Of a stretch of DNA of 64,000 nt, positions 26,501 through 37,568 are shown in pieces (the first letter of the stretch is position 1; each line of letters starts with the position of its first letter). The stretch spans positions 73,184 to 137,183 of the forward strand of contig VGYX01000007.1 of the NCBI GenBank assembly GCA_016872835.1, read 5' to 3'. This DNA is from Planctomycetota bacterium (GTDB taxonomy: Bacteria; Planctomycetota; Phycisphaerae; Phycisphaerales; SM1A02). Below the pieces are notes generated by a model. The model made no database searches. It was not told where the DNA came from and worked only from the letters and a program-made list of their open reading frames with translations. The translations under genes were made by a program, and so were the position numbers.

Positions 26501-27868
26501 ATGCCCGCTGACGCCCTGCCTTGGCGTTGCACCCCGCTTCAGGCGATGGCCCGTTGGCCCGCCGAGGTGCCGCTTGCCGCGCTGGTCTCGGGCGACGAGG
26601 GACCATGGAGCCGCTGGAGCGTGCTTGCGGTGCCGGGCGCATGGCAGTCGCTGCCCCACGACGCCGACGCGGGCGCCGCCAAGTCCTGGCTCGCGGCGCT
26701 GGAGCGCACCGCGCGTGGCGAGTCCACCTTGCCCGGCGACGGCGGGTGGCTTCTGCAGCTTTCCTACGAACTGGGCGCGGTGTTCGAGCCGGCCACGCAT
26801 GCCGCGCCGTGCGAAGCGGATCCGTGGCCGCTGGCGCAGGCGGCGCGCATCGAGACCGCCGCGGTGCACGACGCGCGCACGAATCGCTGGTTCCGCGTCG
26901 GCGGCGGCAGCGCGCACTGGCCACGCATCGAGGCCGCGATCGCGGCGGCGGACACGGGCGGTGCATTCGAACTCGACGCGCCAACCCCATGCACGAGCGA
27001 TGCGCACTACGCGGAGCTGGTGGCGCGCACCGTGGACCTGATCCGAGCGGGCGATCTCTTTCAGGCCAACATCGCGCGAGGCTGGCACGCGAAGGGCCGC
27101 GGCGACGCGCGCGCCTTCGGACTCGCCGCGCTGCAGGCAAGCCAGGCACGCTACGGCGCATGGCTGGAGACTCCCGCGGGTCACCTCGCCAGCATGAGCC
27201 CCGAGCTCTTCCTGCATGTCGATCGCGACCGCCGCGTGGTGACACGCCCCATCAAGGGCACGCGCCCCGCCGGCGCGGACACGCGGGAGTTCCTGCGCAG
27301 CGCCAAGGACGCGGCTGAACTGCACATGATCGTCGACCTCATGCGCAACGACCTGGCGCGCGCCTGTCGCGCGGGCAGCGTGCGCGTGCGCCAAGCTCGT
27401 GCCGCGGAGCCGCACGCCACCGTGCTGCACGGCGTGGCGGAAGTGGAGGGAGGCCTGCGAACGGAGGCGGATCTGGCCGACCTGCTGGCCGCGACCTTCC
27501 CGCCGGGCTCGATCACGGGTGCGCCGAAGGTGCGGGCCATGCAGGTGATCCGCGAACTGGAGGCCTTCGACCGTGGGCCCTATTGCGGCGCGATCGGGCT
27601 GCTGGGCGCGGATGGCACGCTGTCGCTGAATGTGGCGATCCGCACGGCCGTGCTTCGCGGCTCGAGCGCGTCCTGGCAGATGCGCTACGCGGCAGGATGC
27701 GGCATCGTGTCCGACTCCGATCCTGCGGAGGAGGTTCGCGAGACGCACGCCAAGTCCGCGGTGCTTCTGCGCGCGGCGGCGCACGCTCGACAGGCGACGG
27801 ATTGGAACGTACGCACGATCAGCGCTGCGGTATCTGCTTCGCCTGCACGCGCTGTACCTGACGCGTGA
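26501..27868 (+). CDS. pabB: Aminodeoxychorismate synthase component I
   Basis: PabB uses chorismate and ammonia from a glutamine amidotransferase partner to form aminodeoxychorismate for folate. The 455-residue protein is a chorismate-binding enzyme. RPIKGTRPAG carries the lysine typical of PabB, where anthranilate synthase TrpE usually has Ala. Other marks are DLMRNDLAR and GSITGAPKVRAM. No pabA or pabC is adjacent. TAGGAT lies 6 nt before the ATG. Its 3' end overlaps the convergent PilZ-like gene by 50 bp. Confidence 0.9.
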   Translation: MPADALPWRCTPLQAMARWPAEVPLAALVSGDEGPWSRWSVLAVPGAWQSLPHDADAGAAKSWLAALERTARGESTLPGDGGWLLQLSYELGAVFEPATHAAPCEADPWPLAQAARIETAAVHDARTNRWFRVGGGSAHWPRIEAAIAAADTGGAFELDAPTPCTSDAHYAELVARTVDLIRAGDLFQANIARGWHAKGRGDARAFGLAALQASQARYGAWLETPAGHLASMSPELFLHVDRDRRVVTRPIKGTRPAGADTREFLRSAKDAAELHMIVDLMRNDLARACRAGSVRVRQARAAEPHATVLHGVAEVEGGLRTEADLADLLAATFPPGSITGAPKVRAMQVIRELEAFDRGPYCGAIGLLGADGTLSLNVAIRTAVLRGSSASWQMRYAAGCGIVSDSDPAEEVRETHAKSAVLLRAAAHARQATDWNVRTISAAVSASPARAVPDA

Positions 27869-28664
27869 TCTGCGCGGTGACCACGCCCTGGTGGCCGGGG
27901 TTGAAGCTGAAGTCGAAGCTCACGCCCACGTAAGTGTTCTGCATGCTGTCGATGTGCGTGTGCACCACCTTCGCGGTGGTCACCAGCGGCACCGGTTCCT
28001 CGGCGCCCAGCGGCAGCTTCATCCAGAACACGCGATGACGGCCCAACACACCGGCTTCCGCGCTGCCCACGCGCAGGCCCACGCCGCCGCCGCCGATGTT
28101 CATCAGCGTGGCGGTGATCGGCGGTCCCACCTGCGGCATCAGCGCGTTGTCCTCCGGGCTTGGCGCGTCGCCGCGCATGACAGCCTCGAAGGCGAGTTCG
28201 TTGGCGCGCTCCGCAGGAATCACGGTCTTCGGGTCCAGCAGCGGCCACAGCGTCACCGTCGGGAGCTTCAGGCCCTGCAGGTCGAAACGGTCGAAGCGGC
28301 GCTGGCAGCGCTCGATCGCGGTTGGCGTGGACAGACGCACCATTTCCATGGGGCGCGGTCCGCCGCTGCGCACGCTGCCAAGCACGCTGGTGTCGAAGGT
28401 GAAGCGGTTCTGGCCGATCACGAAGGCCGCGACCAGCTGCACGCCGGACTGCAGCTCGATGCCCTTGCCAAGTGCCTGCGGGCGCTCGACCTCCAGAAAA
28501 TCGTCGCCGATCTGCGTGAGCTTGGTGCGCCAGACCAGATCCGCCTGCTGGTCACCGCGGGCGTCCTCGGCACGCGCGATGGCCAACTCCAGGCCGCCGC
28601 CCTTCTCCATGACCTGCTGAAGGCTGCGGCGCCACTCGGTGTTCCTGCTTCGACTTGCGGGCAT
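27819..28664 (-). CDS. PilZ/YcgR-like domain protein
   Basis: The 281-residue protein has an N-terminal beta-rich half resembling the YcgR/PilZN arrangement and a C-terminal half resembling PilZ. The arginine segment is ERCQRRFDRFD, and the following strand is NIGGGGVGLRVG. Canonical c-di-GMP binders have RxxxR and DxSxxG; here the second motif reads NIGGGG, so ligand binding is uncertain. It may be a degenerate or nucleotide-independent PilZ protein acting on motility or envelope. TACACT (28671-28676, minus strand) lies 6 nt before the ATG. Confidence 0.6.
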   Translation of the reverse strand: MPASRSRNTEWRRSLQQVMEKGGGLELAIARAEDARGDQQADLVWRTKLTQIGDDFLEVERPQALGKGIELQSGVQLVAAFVIGQNRFTFDTSVLGSVRSGGPRPMEMVRLSTPTAIERCQRRFDRFDLQGLKLPTVTLWPLLDPKTVIPAERANELAFEAVMRGDAPSPEDNALMPQVGPPITATLMNIGGGGVGLRVGSAEAGVLGRHRVFWMKLPLGAEEPVPLVTTAKVVHTHIDSMQNTYVGVSFDFSFNPGHQGVVTAQITRQVQRVQAKQIPQR

Positions 28665-28698
28665 GAGGCAAGTGTAGGGCCGCAGGCCGGGCGCAGTT

Positions 28699-29181
28699 TC
28701 AGCCGTCCTTGCGCGGCTTGATGCTTGGGTCGTACTGCGCGGCCTCGTCGTAGATGCTGCGGGCTGCGGGCGGCGTGTTCACCTCGCCTTGACCGCCGCG
28801 CTCAAGTTCGATCACCAGTCGGCGCGAACCGGGATCGATCGGAAGCTCGATCGGACTCTGCGCCGGACCGTATCCGGAACGCGTGGCGACGATCTCCCAG
28901 CGCTCGTCGGTCCAGCCCACGCCGAAAGTCTTGGTCTCCAGCGTGAAGGAACCGTCGCGCGCACTCGAACAGCTCGCGACCACCTCGCGACGCATGCGAT
29001 TGGGGTCGCGCACCAGCTGGATGCGCACGCCCTGCACACCGGCGCCCTGCAGGCGATCGTCCGAAGGATCGACCACCGTCACGGTGCCGAAGCCACCGTC
29101 GACCACGCGGCCTTGCAGCTGATAGCCGCAGGCGGAGAGCGCCGTCGCGCAAAGTAAGCAGGCCACACGCGTCACGCGCAT
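28699..29181 (-). CDS. Small lipoprotein, carboxypeptidase-regulatory-like fold
   Basis: A 160-residue protein has lipobox ALSAC. It continues with a single beta-sandwich-like domain (GVRIQLVRDP, DGSFTLETK, IVATRSGYGP) resembling carboxypeptidase regulatory-like/transthyretin folds. Such domains are usually structural or adhesive. The start at 29181 is chosen over an ATG 9 nt upstream because TAGATT (29189-29194, minus strand) lies 7 nt before it. It ends ~35 nt before the PilZ-like gene starts. Confidence 0.75.
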   Translation of the reverse strand: MRVTRVACLLCATALSACGYQLQGRVVDGGFGTVTVVDPSDDRLQGAGVQGVRIQLVRDPNRMRREVVASCSSARDGSFTLETKTFGVGWTDERWEIVATRSGYGPAQSPIELPIDPGSRRLVIELERGGQGEVNTPPAARSIYDEAAQYDPSIKPRKDG

Positions 29182-29220
29182 GGCCTGCAATCTAGCAGCG
29201 GGATCGTGGACTCCGATGAA

Positions 29221-30324
29221 TCAGGAGCACGGCCCGAAGTTCAGCAGCAGCATGGCGATGTCGCCCGTGTCCACCAGTCCGTTCATGTCCTGATCGGGCT
29301 GGATGAGGTCGGGATCGGTCAGGTCGCCAATGAAGAGCAGCGCGAAACCCAGATCGCCCGTGTCCACACTGCCGTTGCCATCCACGTCACTGAAGCAGTC
29401 GCAGATCGTGTTGCCGCCGTCGTCGAACAGCAGCCAGGTGTTCTCGCGCTTGCTCACCGCGCTCAGGTTCGAGCAGATGGTGTTGCCGGCGAGGACCACG
29501 CAGGCACGAGGCAGGCCCGAGGTGTTCACGGGGGCATGCAGTCCACCTCCACGGCCTTGCGCGGTGTTTCCGGTGATCACGCACTCCGTCACCATGCACT
29601 TGGCGCTCACCGAAGCGTCCGGCACCACGGAGACACCGCCGCCTTCGGACACCTGGGACCGATTGCCGGTCACGGTGCAACCCTCCAGCGTGGGGAAGCC
29701 GCTCTGGTACTGGACCAGGTGCACGCCACCGCCACGGTAGGTGCTCACGTTGTCGGTGATCATGCAGTTGCGAATCACGGGACTGCCGCCGAAGAACTGC
29801 AGGCCGCCGGCGTCGCTCGTGGCGACGTTCTGGCTGAAGGTGCAGTTCTCCACCAGTGCATTGCTGTACAGGCCGTACAGGCCGCCACCGTAGCCCGCGG
29901 CGTTGTTCACGAACGCGCAGTTGCGCACCGTGGGGCTGGCGTTGGCGATGTACATGCCGCCGCCGAGCCGCAGAGAGTTGCGCTCGGAGCCGACCGGACC
30001 CTTGCGGATGGTGAAGCCTTCAAGCACGGTCGCCGAGGTCTCGCCGGTCACCGCGCGGACCACCGAAGTTGACAGGCCTGTACCGTCGATGATCGTGTTC
30101 GCGCGGGCGCCGACAGCCTTCAGCGTGATCGCCTTGCCCTTGAAATCGATGGCCTCGTTGTAGGTGCCTTCGGAGACGAGGATGATGTTGCGGGTCGAGT
30201 TCGCCGCGTCAATCGCGCTCTGGATCGTTGAACGCTCGCCCGGTACCGTGATTGGTCCCTCACAGATATCGGGGATGCCGTTCGAGTTCGCGTCAGCGAA
30301 GAGTTCTGGCTGCAGATAGATCTG
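29221..30324 (-). CDS. 3' part of frameshifted gene: beta-helix domain with dockerin-like tail
   Basis: This fragment has no start of its own that makes sense. It opens with a Ca-loop-like linker (ADANSNGIPDICEG), then a right-handed beta-helix of ~270 residues (STIQSAIDAAN, GTYNEAIDFKGKAITL, repeated GGG and N-C-x-F rungs). It ends with dockerin-like loops DVDGNGSVDTGD and DMNGLVDTGD. Such parallel beta-helices occur in polysaccharide lyases and adhesins; no catalytic residues are assignable. Joined to the upstream fragment, it gives one protein of ~549 residues. Confidence 0.8.
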   Translation of the reverse strand, partial: QIYLQPELFADANSNGIPDICEGPITVPGERSTIQSAIDAANSTRNIILVSEGTYNEAIDFKGKAITLKAVGARANTIIDGTGLSTSVVRAVTGETSATVLEGFTIRKGPVGSERNSLRLGGGMYIANASPTVRNCAFVNNAAGYGGGLYGLYSNALVENCTFSQNVATSDAGGLQFFGGSPVIRNCMITDNVSTYRGGGVHLVQYQSGFPTLEGCTVTGNRSQVSEGGGVSVVPDASVSAKCMVTECVITGNTAQGRGGGLHAPVNTSGLPRACVVLAGNTICSNLSAVSKRENTWLLFDDGGNTICDCFSDVDGNGSVDTGDLGFALLFIGDLTDPDLIQPDQDMNGLVDTGDIAMLLLNFGPCS

Positions 30325-30871
30325 AACCAATATCGACGATGCCGTCGTTGTTGCAGTCGGCGGACCACTCCACGACGTAGCTTGGAGTCGCGGCATTTCC
30401 GCTGTACTCGCCCGGCCGATCATTCCACCGAAGGGAACCGCCGTAGTAGCAGATTCGATCTTCCCATGAGGCGCCGGTCGGCTCGCCGGCGGCCCACTCC
30501 GTGTAACTCCACGGCTCCCCAGTGCACCACCCGAACTGCAATGTCGTCGCATTCTTGACCGCACCAATCCAGGGCCCAACGACCGTTCCCGAGAGGGTCC
30601 GAACAACACCTGGCGTTGAAGTGATCAAGCTTCGCACGAAGTTCGCTTCCGAAACATCGGTGATGGTCACCAGGTGGCCACCCTTCGCACGCGCTTCGGC
30701 GTCAGCGACTGTCCAGGTGAAATACGTCGCCGAGGGAACCGCCTGATACCAATGCCCGTTTCCGCCGTCGCTCACCTTCCACTCGACGGCTTGAATTGAT
30801 TGCGCAGGGGCAAGTCCGTTGAAGGCGACAGCCACAACCACACACACCGCACGAAAGACGCTCTTACTCAT
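30293..30871 (-). CDS. 5' part of frameshifted gene: exported C-type-lectin-like domain
   Basis: The fragment has a signal peptide (VCVVVAVAFNGLAPAQS) and a C-type-lectin-like domain at ~30-170. Landmarks are KGGHLVTITD, GPWIGAV, EWAAGEPTG, WND and VVEWSADC. After CNNDGIVDIG it leaves the conserved frame and stops at 30293. The ATG at 30871 has GGGAGA before it and a leader of about 40 nt. C-type-lectin folds bind sugars or proteins, so the intact protein was probably a surface or secreted glycan-binding protein with a beta-helix. Confidence 0.82.
   Translation of the reverse strand: MSKSVFRAVCVVVAVAFNGLAPAQSIQAVEWKVSDGGNGHWYQAVPSATYFTWTVADAEARAKGGHLVTITDVSEANFVRSLITSTPGVVRTLSGTVVGPWIGAVKNATTLQFGWCTGEPWSYTEWAAGEPTGASWEDRICYYGGSLRWNDRPGEYSGNAATPSYVVEWSADCNNDGIVDIGSDLSAARTLR
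30324..30329 (-). other. Frameshift site: one extra base in GGTTCAG
   Basis: The minus strand reads GAT ATT GGT TCA in the upstream frame. Removing the T at 30325 gives GAT ATT GGT CAG ATC TAT, i.e. DIGQIY, matching the 'D-x-GQI' linker usual before the second Ca-loop in such proteins and joining the two frames exactly. Confidence 0.75.
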
Positions 30872-30916
30872 CGACAGATCTCCCGGAGCCCCGAAGCGGT
30901 GGCTCTCAAGCGGGCC

Positions 30917-30946
30917 ACGCTACCCGCGCACCCAAAGGTGATTCAA
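30917..30946 (-). promoter_or_regulatory. Predicted promoter of the lectin/beta-helix gene
   Basis: TTGAAT (30941-30946) and TAGCGT (30917-30922) on the minus strand are 18 nt apart. The TTTGC-n-AACAAAT words at 30952-30964 lie immediately upstream. Confidence 0.5.
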
Positions 30947-30951
30947 GCATG

Positions 30952-30964
30952 ATTTGTTCGCAAA
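30952..30964 (-). promoter_or_regulatory. Possible operator shared with the RCC1-dockerin gene
   Basis: On the minus strand TTTGC-G-AACAAAT sits 5 bp upstream of the -35 box. It differs from the copy at 3890-3906 mainly in the gap length. Confidence 0.25.
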
Positions 30965-31045
30965 TCCGGGATTTCAACTCGAATTGCCGGCGGGCCTGCT
31001 CATGTGCCGTGCGCTCCCGCCCGTATGCATGGCACGAGCCTGCGC

Positions 31046-32407
31046 CTACAACCCCCGCAGTCGGTCCACCGCGGGCAGCAGTTCCTGCCACTTCTCGGGG
31101 CCGAAGTCGCCATCCTCCATCTCCACGCGCCAGTCGGTGATGGTCTTCGGATCCAGCGTCACTTCACTGCCCGCATCCAGATCGTCGCGGCTGCGTGACT
31201 TCTCAAGCAGCGCACCCACCACTTTGCCCGCCTCGAAGCGCTTCACGCAGAGCCACGCCTGCTCCACGCGATCGGGATCCTTGCCGTTCTCCAACGGCGC
31301 CTGCACCGTGAAGCCGTTCTCGCGCACGTGCACAGCCGCCTCGCCCTCGGCCTTCTTCAGGCTTGCGAACGCGGTGGCGAAGGTCTCCCATCGTCGCTGC
31401 GCGCGCAGCATGCTGGCCTTGGTCGCGTGCTCGGTCGCGTAGAGCGCGGCCTGCCCGCCTTCGATCGCGGCCACCGCGTCGCGCGGCCAGGTCCACACCT
31501 TGCGGAACGCGCCCACGGCCTCGGGGTGACAGAGCACCGCGCGTACACCAAGCAGCGGACTCGCCTCGCCGGCGTGACCCGCTGCGGCTCGGAAGTCCGT
31601 CGAGCCGGGCATGCCCGCCTCCATCGTGGCCGCCACTTCGCGCCACAGCTGCAGCGTGATCGAGAGTCCGGGGCCGACCTCGAACACCTCGCCCGCATCG
31701 GGCATGTCGCCCTCGAGCAGCAGGCCCGCGACGGCGTCGAGCAGGATGAGTCCCGCGCGCACGTGCGAGGCCGGAAGTTCAAGTAATTCAAGTTCAGGCC
31801 GACCGCAGCGCCACAGGCCCGTGGTGAAGAGCATCGTGGGGTGCTCGCCGCCCTCGGTGGGCGACGCAAGACCCGCGCCACTCACGCGCCAGAGCCAGCG
31901 CTCATGCGGCAGCGCCTCGGGCGCCAGAAAGCCGCTCTCGAGCACGTTGCGCGGCAGGAAATGGCCGGTCACGGCGTCCAGGATGCCCGGCGAGTCACCG
32001 ATCGCACCCGCCATCAGCGCGACCAGCCTGAAATACGCCTCATGCGGCTCCTCGCTGGGCAGCAGCGCCTGCATGCGCACCACCCACTTGCAGCGCTTCA
32101 CCGAGTCCTCGACATCCTCACCCTCAAGGGACTGCGCTTCCTCGGCCCATACCAGCGCGGGAACCGGAAGGCCGTCCATCGAGAAGGTGAAGGCCCAGAG
32201 GGTGCCGTCCTCGTTCTCTTCGGGGCTTTCGCCCTCGAGTTCGTGGCCAAGCCAGGCGGCGAAGGCGGTGCCGATCTCGTCGCGGGTGGGCGCTTCGGTG
32301 TGCGGCCAGAAGATCACCCAGCCGGAGGGGCTGGGCTCGGGCAGTTCCCAGGGATCCTTGCTGGACGCGCTGGCTTCGGGATCGGATTCGGGCGCTGGAT
32401 CGCTCAT
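31046..32407 (-). CDS. DUF2314-containing protein of unknown function
   Basis: A 453-residue soluble acidic protein. The C-terminal ~90 residues fit DUF2314: FTVQAPLE, then VEQAWLCVKRFEAGKVVGALL, GSEVTLDPKTITDW. The N-terminal ~330 residues include an IFWPHTEAPTRDEI segment and could be a DUF4026-like arrangement. No catalytic motif is visible. The start is the ATG at 32407; a TAAGAT box ~29 nt upstream may be its -10. The ~170-bp gap between this gene's end and the lectin gene holds that gene's promoter and nothing else I recognise. Confidence 0.65.
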   Translation of the reverse strand: MSDPAPESDPEASASSKDPWELPEPSPSGWVIFWPHTEAPTRDEIGTAFAAWLGHELEGESPEENEDGTLWAFTFSMDGLPVPALVWAEEAQSLEGEDVEDSVKRCKWVVRMQALLPSEEPHEAYFRLVALMAGAIGDSPGILDAVTGHFLPRNVLESGFLAPEALPHERWLWRVSGAGLASPTEGGEHPTMLFTTGLWRCGRPELELLELPASHVRAGLILLDAVAGLLLEGDMPDAGEVFEVGPGLSITLQLWREVAATMEAGMPGSTDFRAAAGHAGEASPLLGVRAVLCHPEAVGAFRKVWTWPRDAVAAIEGGQAALYATEHATKASMLRAQRRWETFATAFASLKKAEGEAAVHVRENGFTVQAPLENGKDPDRVEQAWLCVKRFEAGKVVGALLEKSRSRDDLDAGSEVTLDPKTITDWRVEMEDGDFGPEKWQELLPAVDRLRGL

Positions 32408-32533
32408 GCAACGCGATGTCCGGCACCGCGGCACGCATCTTATGGGGTCCAGCGTGGACCATGAAATCGAAGAAGTTGCCGCAATTGGGCGTTCAACCTT
32501 GCCTGCGCCGCGATCCGGGCTACCGTTGCCTCG

Positions 32534-32671
32534 ATGTTCAAGACTTCACGCATTGCGCAAATCGCGCGCCGACTGAAGGCAGGCTTGACCGGACTTCTCC
32601 CCCGGCTCCCTATGCCCAAACCGGTGCCGATCCCTGTGCGCGTGAAGCCCGGATCTCGTCAGGCCCGTTGA
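32534..32671 (+). CDS. Small basic protein, 45 residues, in its own transcription unit
   Basis: An ATG at 32534 opens a 45-codon frame with about twelve Arg/Lys residues and a proline-rich second half (MPKPVPIPVRVKPG). It is preceded at 7 nt by TACCGT (32521-32526), with TTGCCT 16 nt further up. It is followed 26 nt later by a very strong terminator. The unit therefore has promoter, frame and terminator within ~215 bp. It could instead be a small RNA whose reading frame is accidental. No known family is recognised. Confidence 0.5.
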   Translation: MFKTSRIAQIARRLKAGLTGLLPRLPMPKPVPIPVRVKPGSRQAR

Positions 32672-32697
32672 TTCACCCTTTCGCGGCGGTCCTGAAA

Positions 32698-32736
32698 CGA
32701 CCAGACCCTGCCAGCAAGCAGGGTCTGTCGCTTTTT
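32698..32736 (+). terminator. Strong intrinsic terminator of the small transcription unit
   Basis: AGACCCTGC (32703-32711) pairs with GCAGGGTCT (32718-32726). The stem extends outward as CGAC/GTCG past a one-base bulge, and CTTTTT follows. On the other strand it lies 16 bp beyond the next gene's stop and may also terminate that transcript. Confidence 0.9.
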
Positions 32737-32752
32737 CGGTCATCACGCCGCC

Positions 32753-34612
32753 TCAGGTGCCGTCACTGTCCTTGTCATCTCCGTCGTCATCGCCGGCGGC
32801 GGCCTTGCCGTCGTTCTCGGCCTTCACTTCCTCCGACATCTTCTCGATCGAGGCGACCACGTCGCGCAGCTCAGACAGGTTCAGCTGCGTGCTCAGTCGC
32901 GCGGTGTTGCCCTGCACGCCCTGGCTGATGCGGAACATGAGGGGCTTGCCGCCACGCAGGTTCTTCATCGCCGCGGCCCCGTCGTCGGTTTCGAGCGAAT
33001 CCCCCACCATGGCCATCAGGTCCCGAAGGTCCATCGCTATGAACCAGTCCAGCGTGCCCCAGCTGCCGGTGACGAGCTCCTTTCGGATGTCGGTCGCCTG
33101 CGCGTTGCCCAGCTTCGCGATGTCGAGCGGCTTGCCCGCGAGTTCCTGCGAGACCAGGATCTCGTTGCCGCGGAACTGCATCGTGGTGGTCGAAGGCTGC
33201 ATGGCCTTGTTGAAGCTCTCGAGCGCCTCGGCGTCCATCGACTCGCGCGTGAGCACCTCGACCGCCTCCTTCAGACGGGCGGCATTGGGTTCGGCGCGTA
33301 CCGTGAGCGTGTCGCCCTTCTCCTCCACCTGCATGCGGCCGGCGCCGGAGCGCTCGAACGCGGGCGCGAGGTCCTTCAGCGCCTTGCGGAAGGTGGCCGC
33401 GTCCTGCACGCGCGTGGACATCACCTGAGCGGCGTCGCCTTCCACCTTCAAAAGCGCGACGCCGCCGACGATGCCGCCCTGCAACTGCTGCACCACGACG
33501 CGGGCGCGCGTCATCGCGTCGGTCCAGGCCTTGCGCTCCGCGTCGGTGGCGCCCAGGTTGACGATCGCGTCGTCGATGGACAGGCGCTCGCTGAACAGCG
33601 TGTCGAGGCCGTTGGTGGAGACGCCCCAGTAGGACTGCAGTCCGCGCGGAAGCGCGGCGGCAAGGCGCTCGACATCCTCGGCGGAGAGTCCCGCGGGGAA
33701 CGCGGTCTCGCGGCTCCAGTCGGCCCAGACGCGCAGATCGTCGCCGTCCAGCGTGACCGCGAACGAGGCGCGGCGAAGCGTCATGAGCGCGTCGATCAGC
33801 TGGTTCGCCTGCTCGACTGCGGACTGCGCCATCGCGCTCTGCATCTCCTCGCGGCGGCGTTCCTCGGGCGTGGCATCCTCGGGAAGCGGCTCCGACATGA
33901 GCGACATCTGCAGGAAGCCGGCCATCATCTTGAGCTGGTCGCCCTGCTCGTCGAGCAGGCGGCCGATGTCGATCCGGCCGCAGACCAGACTGGCGGGAAG
34001 GCGTTGCAGGAGCGCGCTCGGCGTGGCTTCGGCACCGGGGGCGGCGAATGGCTCGCGATCGCTCGAGACCACCACGAGATCGTTGGGCAGCACGCTCACC
34101 GAGGTGCCACGCGTGCGTGCGCGGACGGGCGCGGCGGGTCGCGACTTGGCGTCCTTCGCCTGCGCGGCCTCGGCGCGAGCCTTCTCCGCGGCGGCTGTGG
34201 CGCCTGGAATGCGGAAAGCCTGATGCGAGACGATCGCGCTCATGCCCATCGGCGGCTCGTCGCCATCTCCGGCGGGCTGGTCGATCCACCACAGCACGGG
34301 TTGGTTCAGCGGGATCTCGAGCTCGGTCCGCACCGAGTCCTTGAGGAGCCGACGGAGTTCGGACTGCACCGGCATGCCTTCGGCCAGCGAGCCCGCGGCG
34401 GTGCGGATGCGTGCGATGGCCTCATCGGCACGTTGCGCGTTGTCGACGAAGATCACCGCGATCGTGTCGGGCCCGGTCAGGCGCGCGAGTTCCGCGGGCA
34501 CCTCGACGGAGGGACCCGCCTCGGCAGCGGGCGTGACGGCGATCGGCTTGGCCTTGGGTGCGGGCGCGCCCTGCAGCGCGATCGAGAACGCTAGAAGAAG
34601 TTTCGCGAACAT
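32753..34612 (-). CDS. Exported protein of unknown function, DUF3352-like
   Basis: A 619-residue protein has a short hydrophobic leader (FAKLLLAFSIALQG). Repeated alpha/beta units of the type seen in exported planctomycete proteins follow, for example RLPASLVCGRIDIGRLLDE, FAVTLDGDDLRVW, and MQFRGNEILVS. The C-terminus is an Asp/Lys-rich acidic tail. The similarity to DUF3352 is by general pattern only. TATCCT (34620-34625, minus strand) lies 7 nt before the ATG at 34612, deciding the start against in-frame codons upstream. It sits ~115 bp after leuS, in a gap with no recognisable gene. Confidence 0.65.
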   Translation of the reverse strand: MFAKLLLAFSIALQGAPAPKAKPIAVTPAAEAGPSVEVPAELARLTGPDTIAVIFVDNAQRADEAIARIRTAAGSLAEGMPVQSELRRLLKDSVRTELEIPLNQPVLWWIDQPAGDGDEPPMGMSAIVSHQAFRIPGATAAAEKARAEAAQAKDAKSRPAAPVRARTRGTSVSVLPNDLVVVSSDREPFAAPGAEATPSALLQRLPASLVCGRIDIGRLLDEQGDQLKMMAGFLQMSLMSEPLPEDATPEERRREEMQSAMAQSAVEQANQLIDALMTLRRASFAVTLDGDDLRVWADWSRETAFPAGLSAEDVERLAAALPRGLQSYWGVSTNGLDTLFSERLSIDDAIVNLGATDAERKAWTDAMTRARVVVQQLQGGIVGGVALLKVEGDAAQVMSTRVQDAATFRKALKDLAPAFERSGAGRMQVEEKGDTLTVRAEPNAARLKEAVEVLTRESMDAEALESFNKAMQPSTTTMQFRGNEILVSQELAGKPLDIAKLGNAQATDIRKELVTGSWGTLDWFIAMDLRDLMAMVGDSLETDDGAAAMKNLRGGKPLMFRISQGVQGNTARLSTQLNLSELRDVVASIEKMSEEVKAENDGKAAAGDDDGDDKDSDGT

Positions 34613-34726
34613 GGCGCGGAGGATAGTCCACCAAAGAGGGTCAGAGGTTGTTACTGACCACCAGCAGCGGCGCGCCAAGGCGCTGCACGAGGCGACAGAT
34701 CGTCAATAAAAAACCCCTGAACCTTA

Positions 34727-37546
<2,820 letters not shown>

Positions 37547-37568
37547 GAAGGCGGACAGCCTAGCCGCG

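Noticed and set aside
34622-34726. Possible small frame downstream of leuS (ending LGAPLLVVSNNL) after GGGGTTTTTT
   Set aside because: No start codon with promoter or ribosome-binding site fits, and the T run is more simply a weak leuS terminator; a slippery-site extension of LeuS is unlikely because two stop codons precede it.
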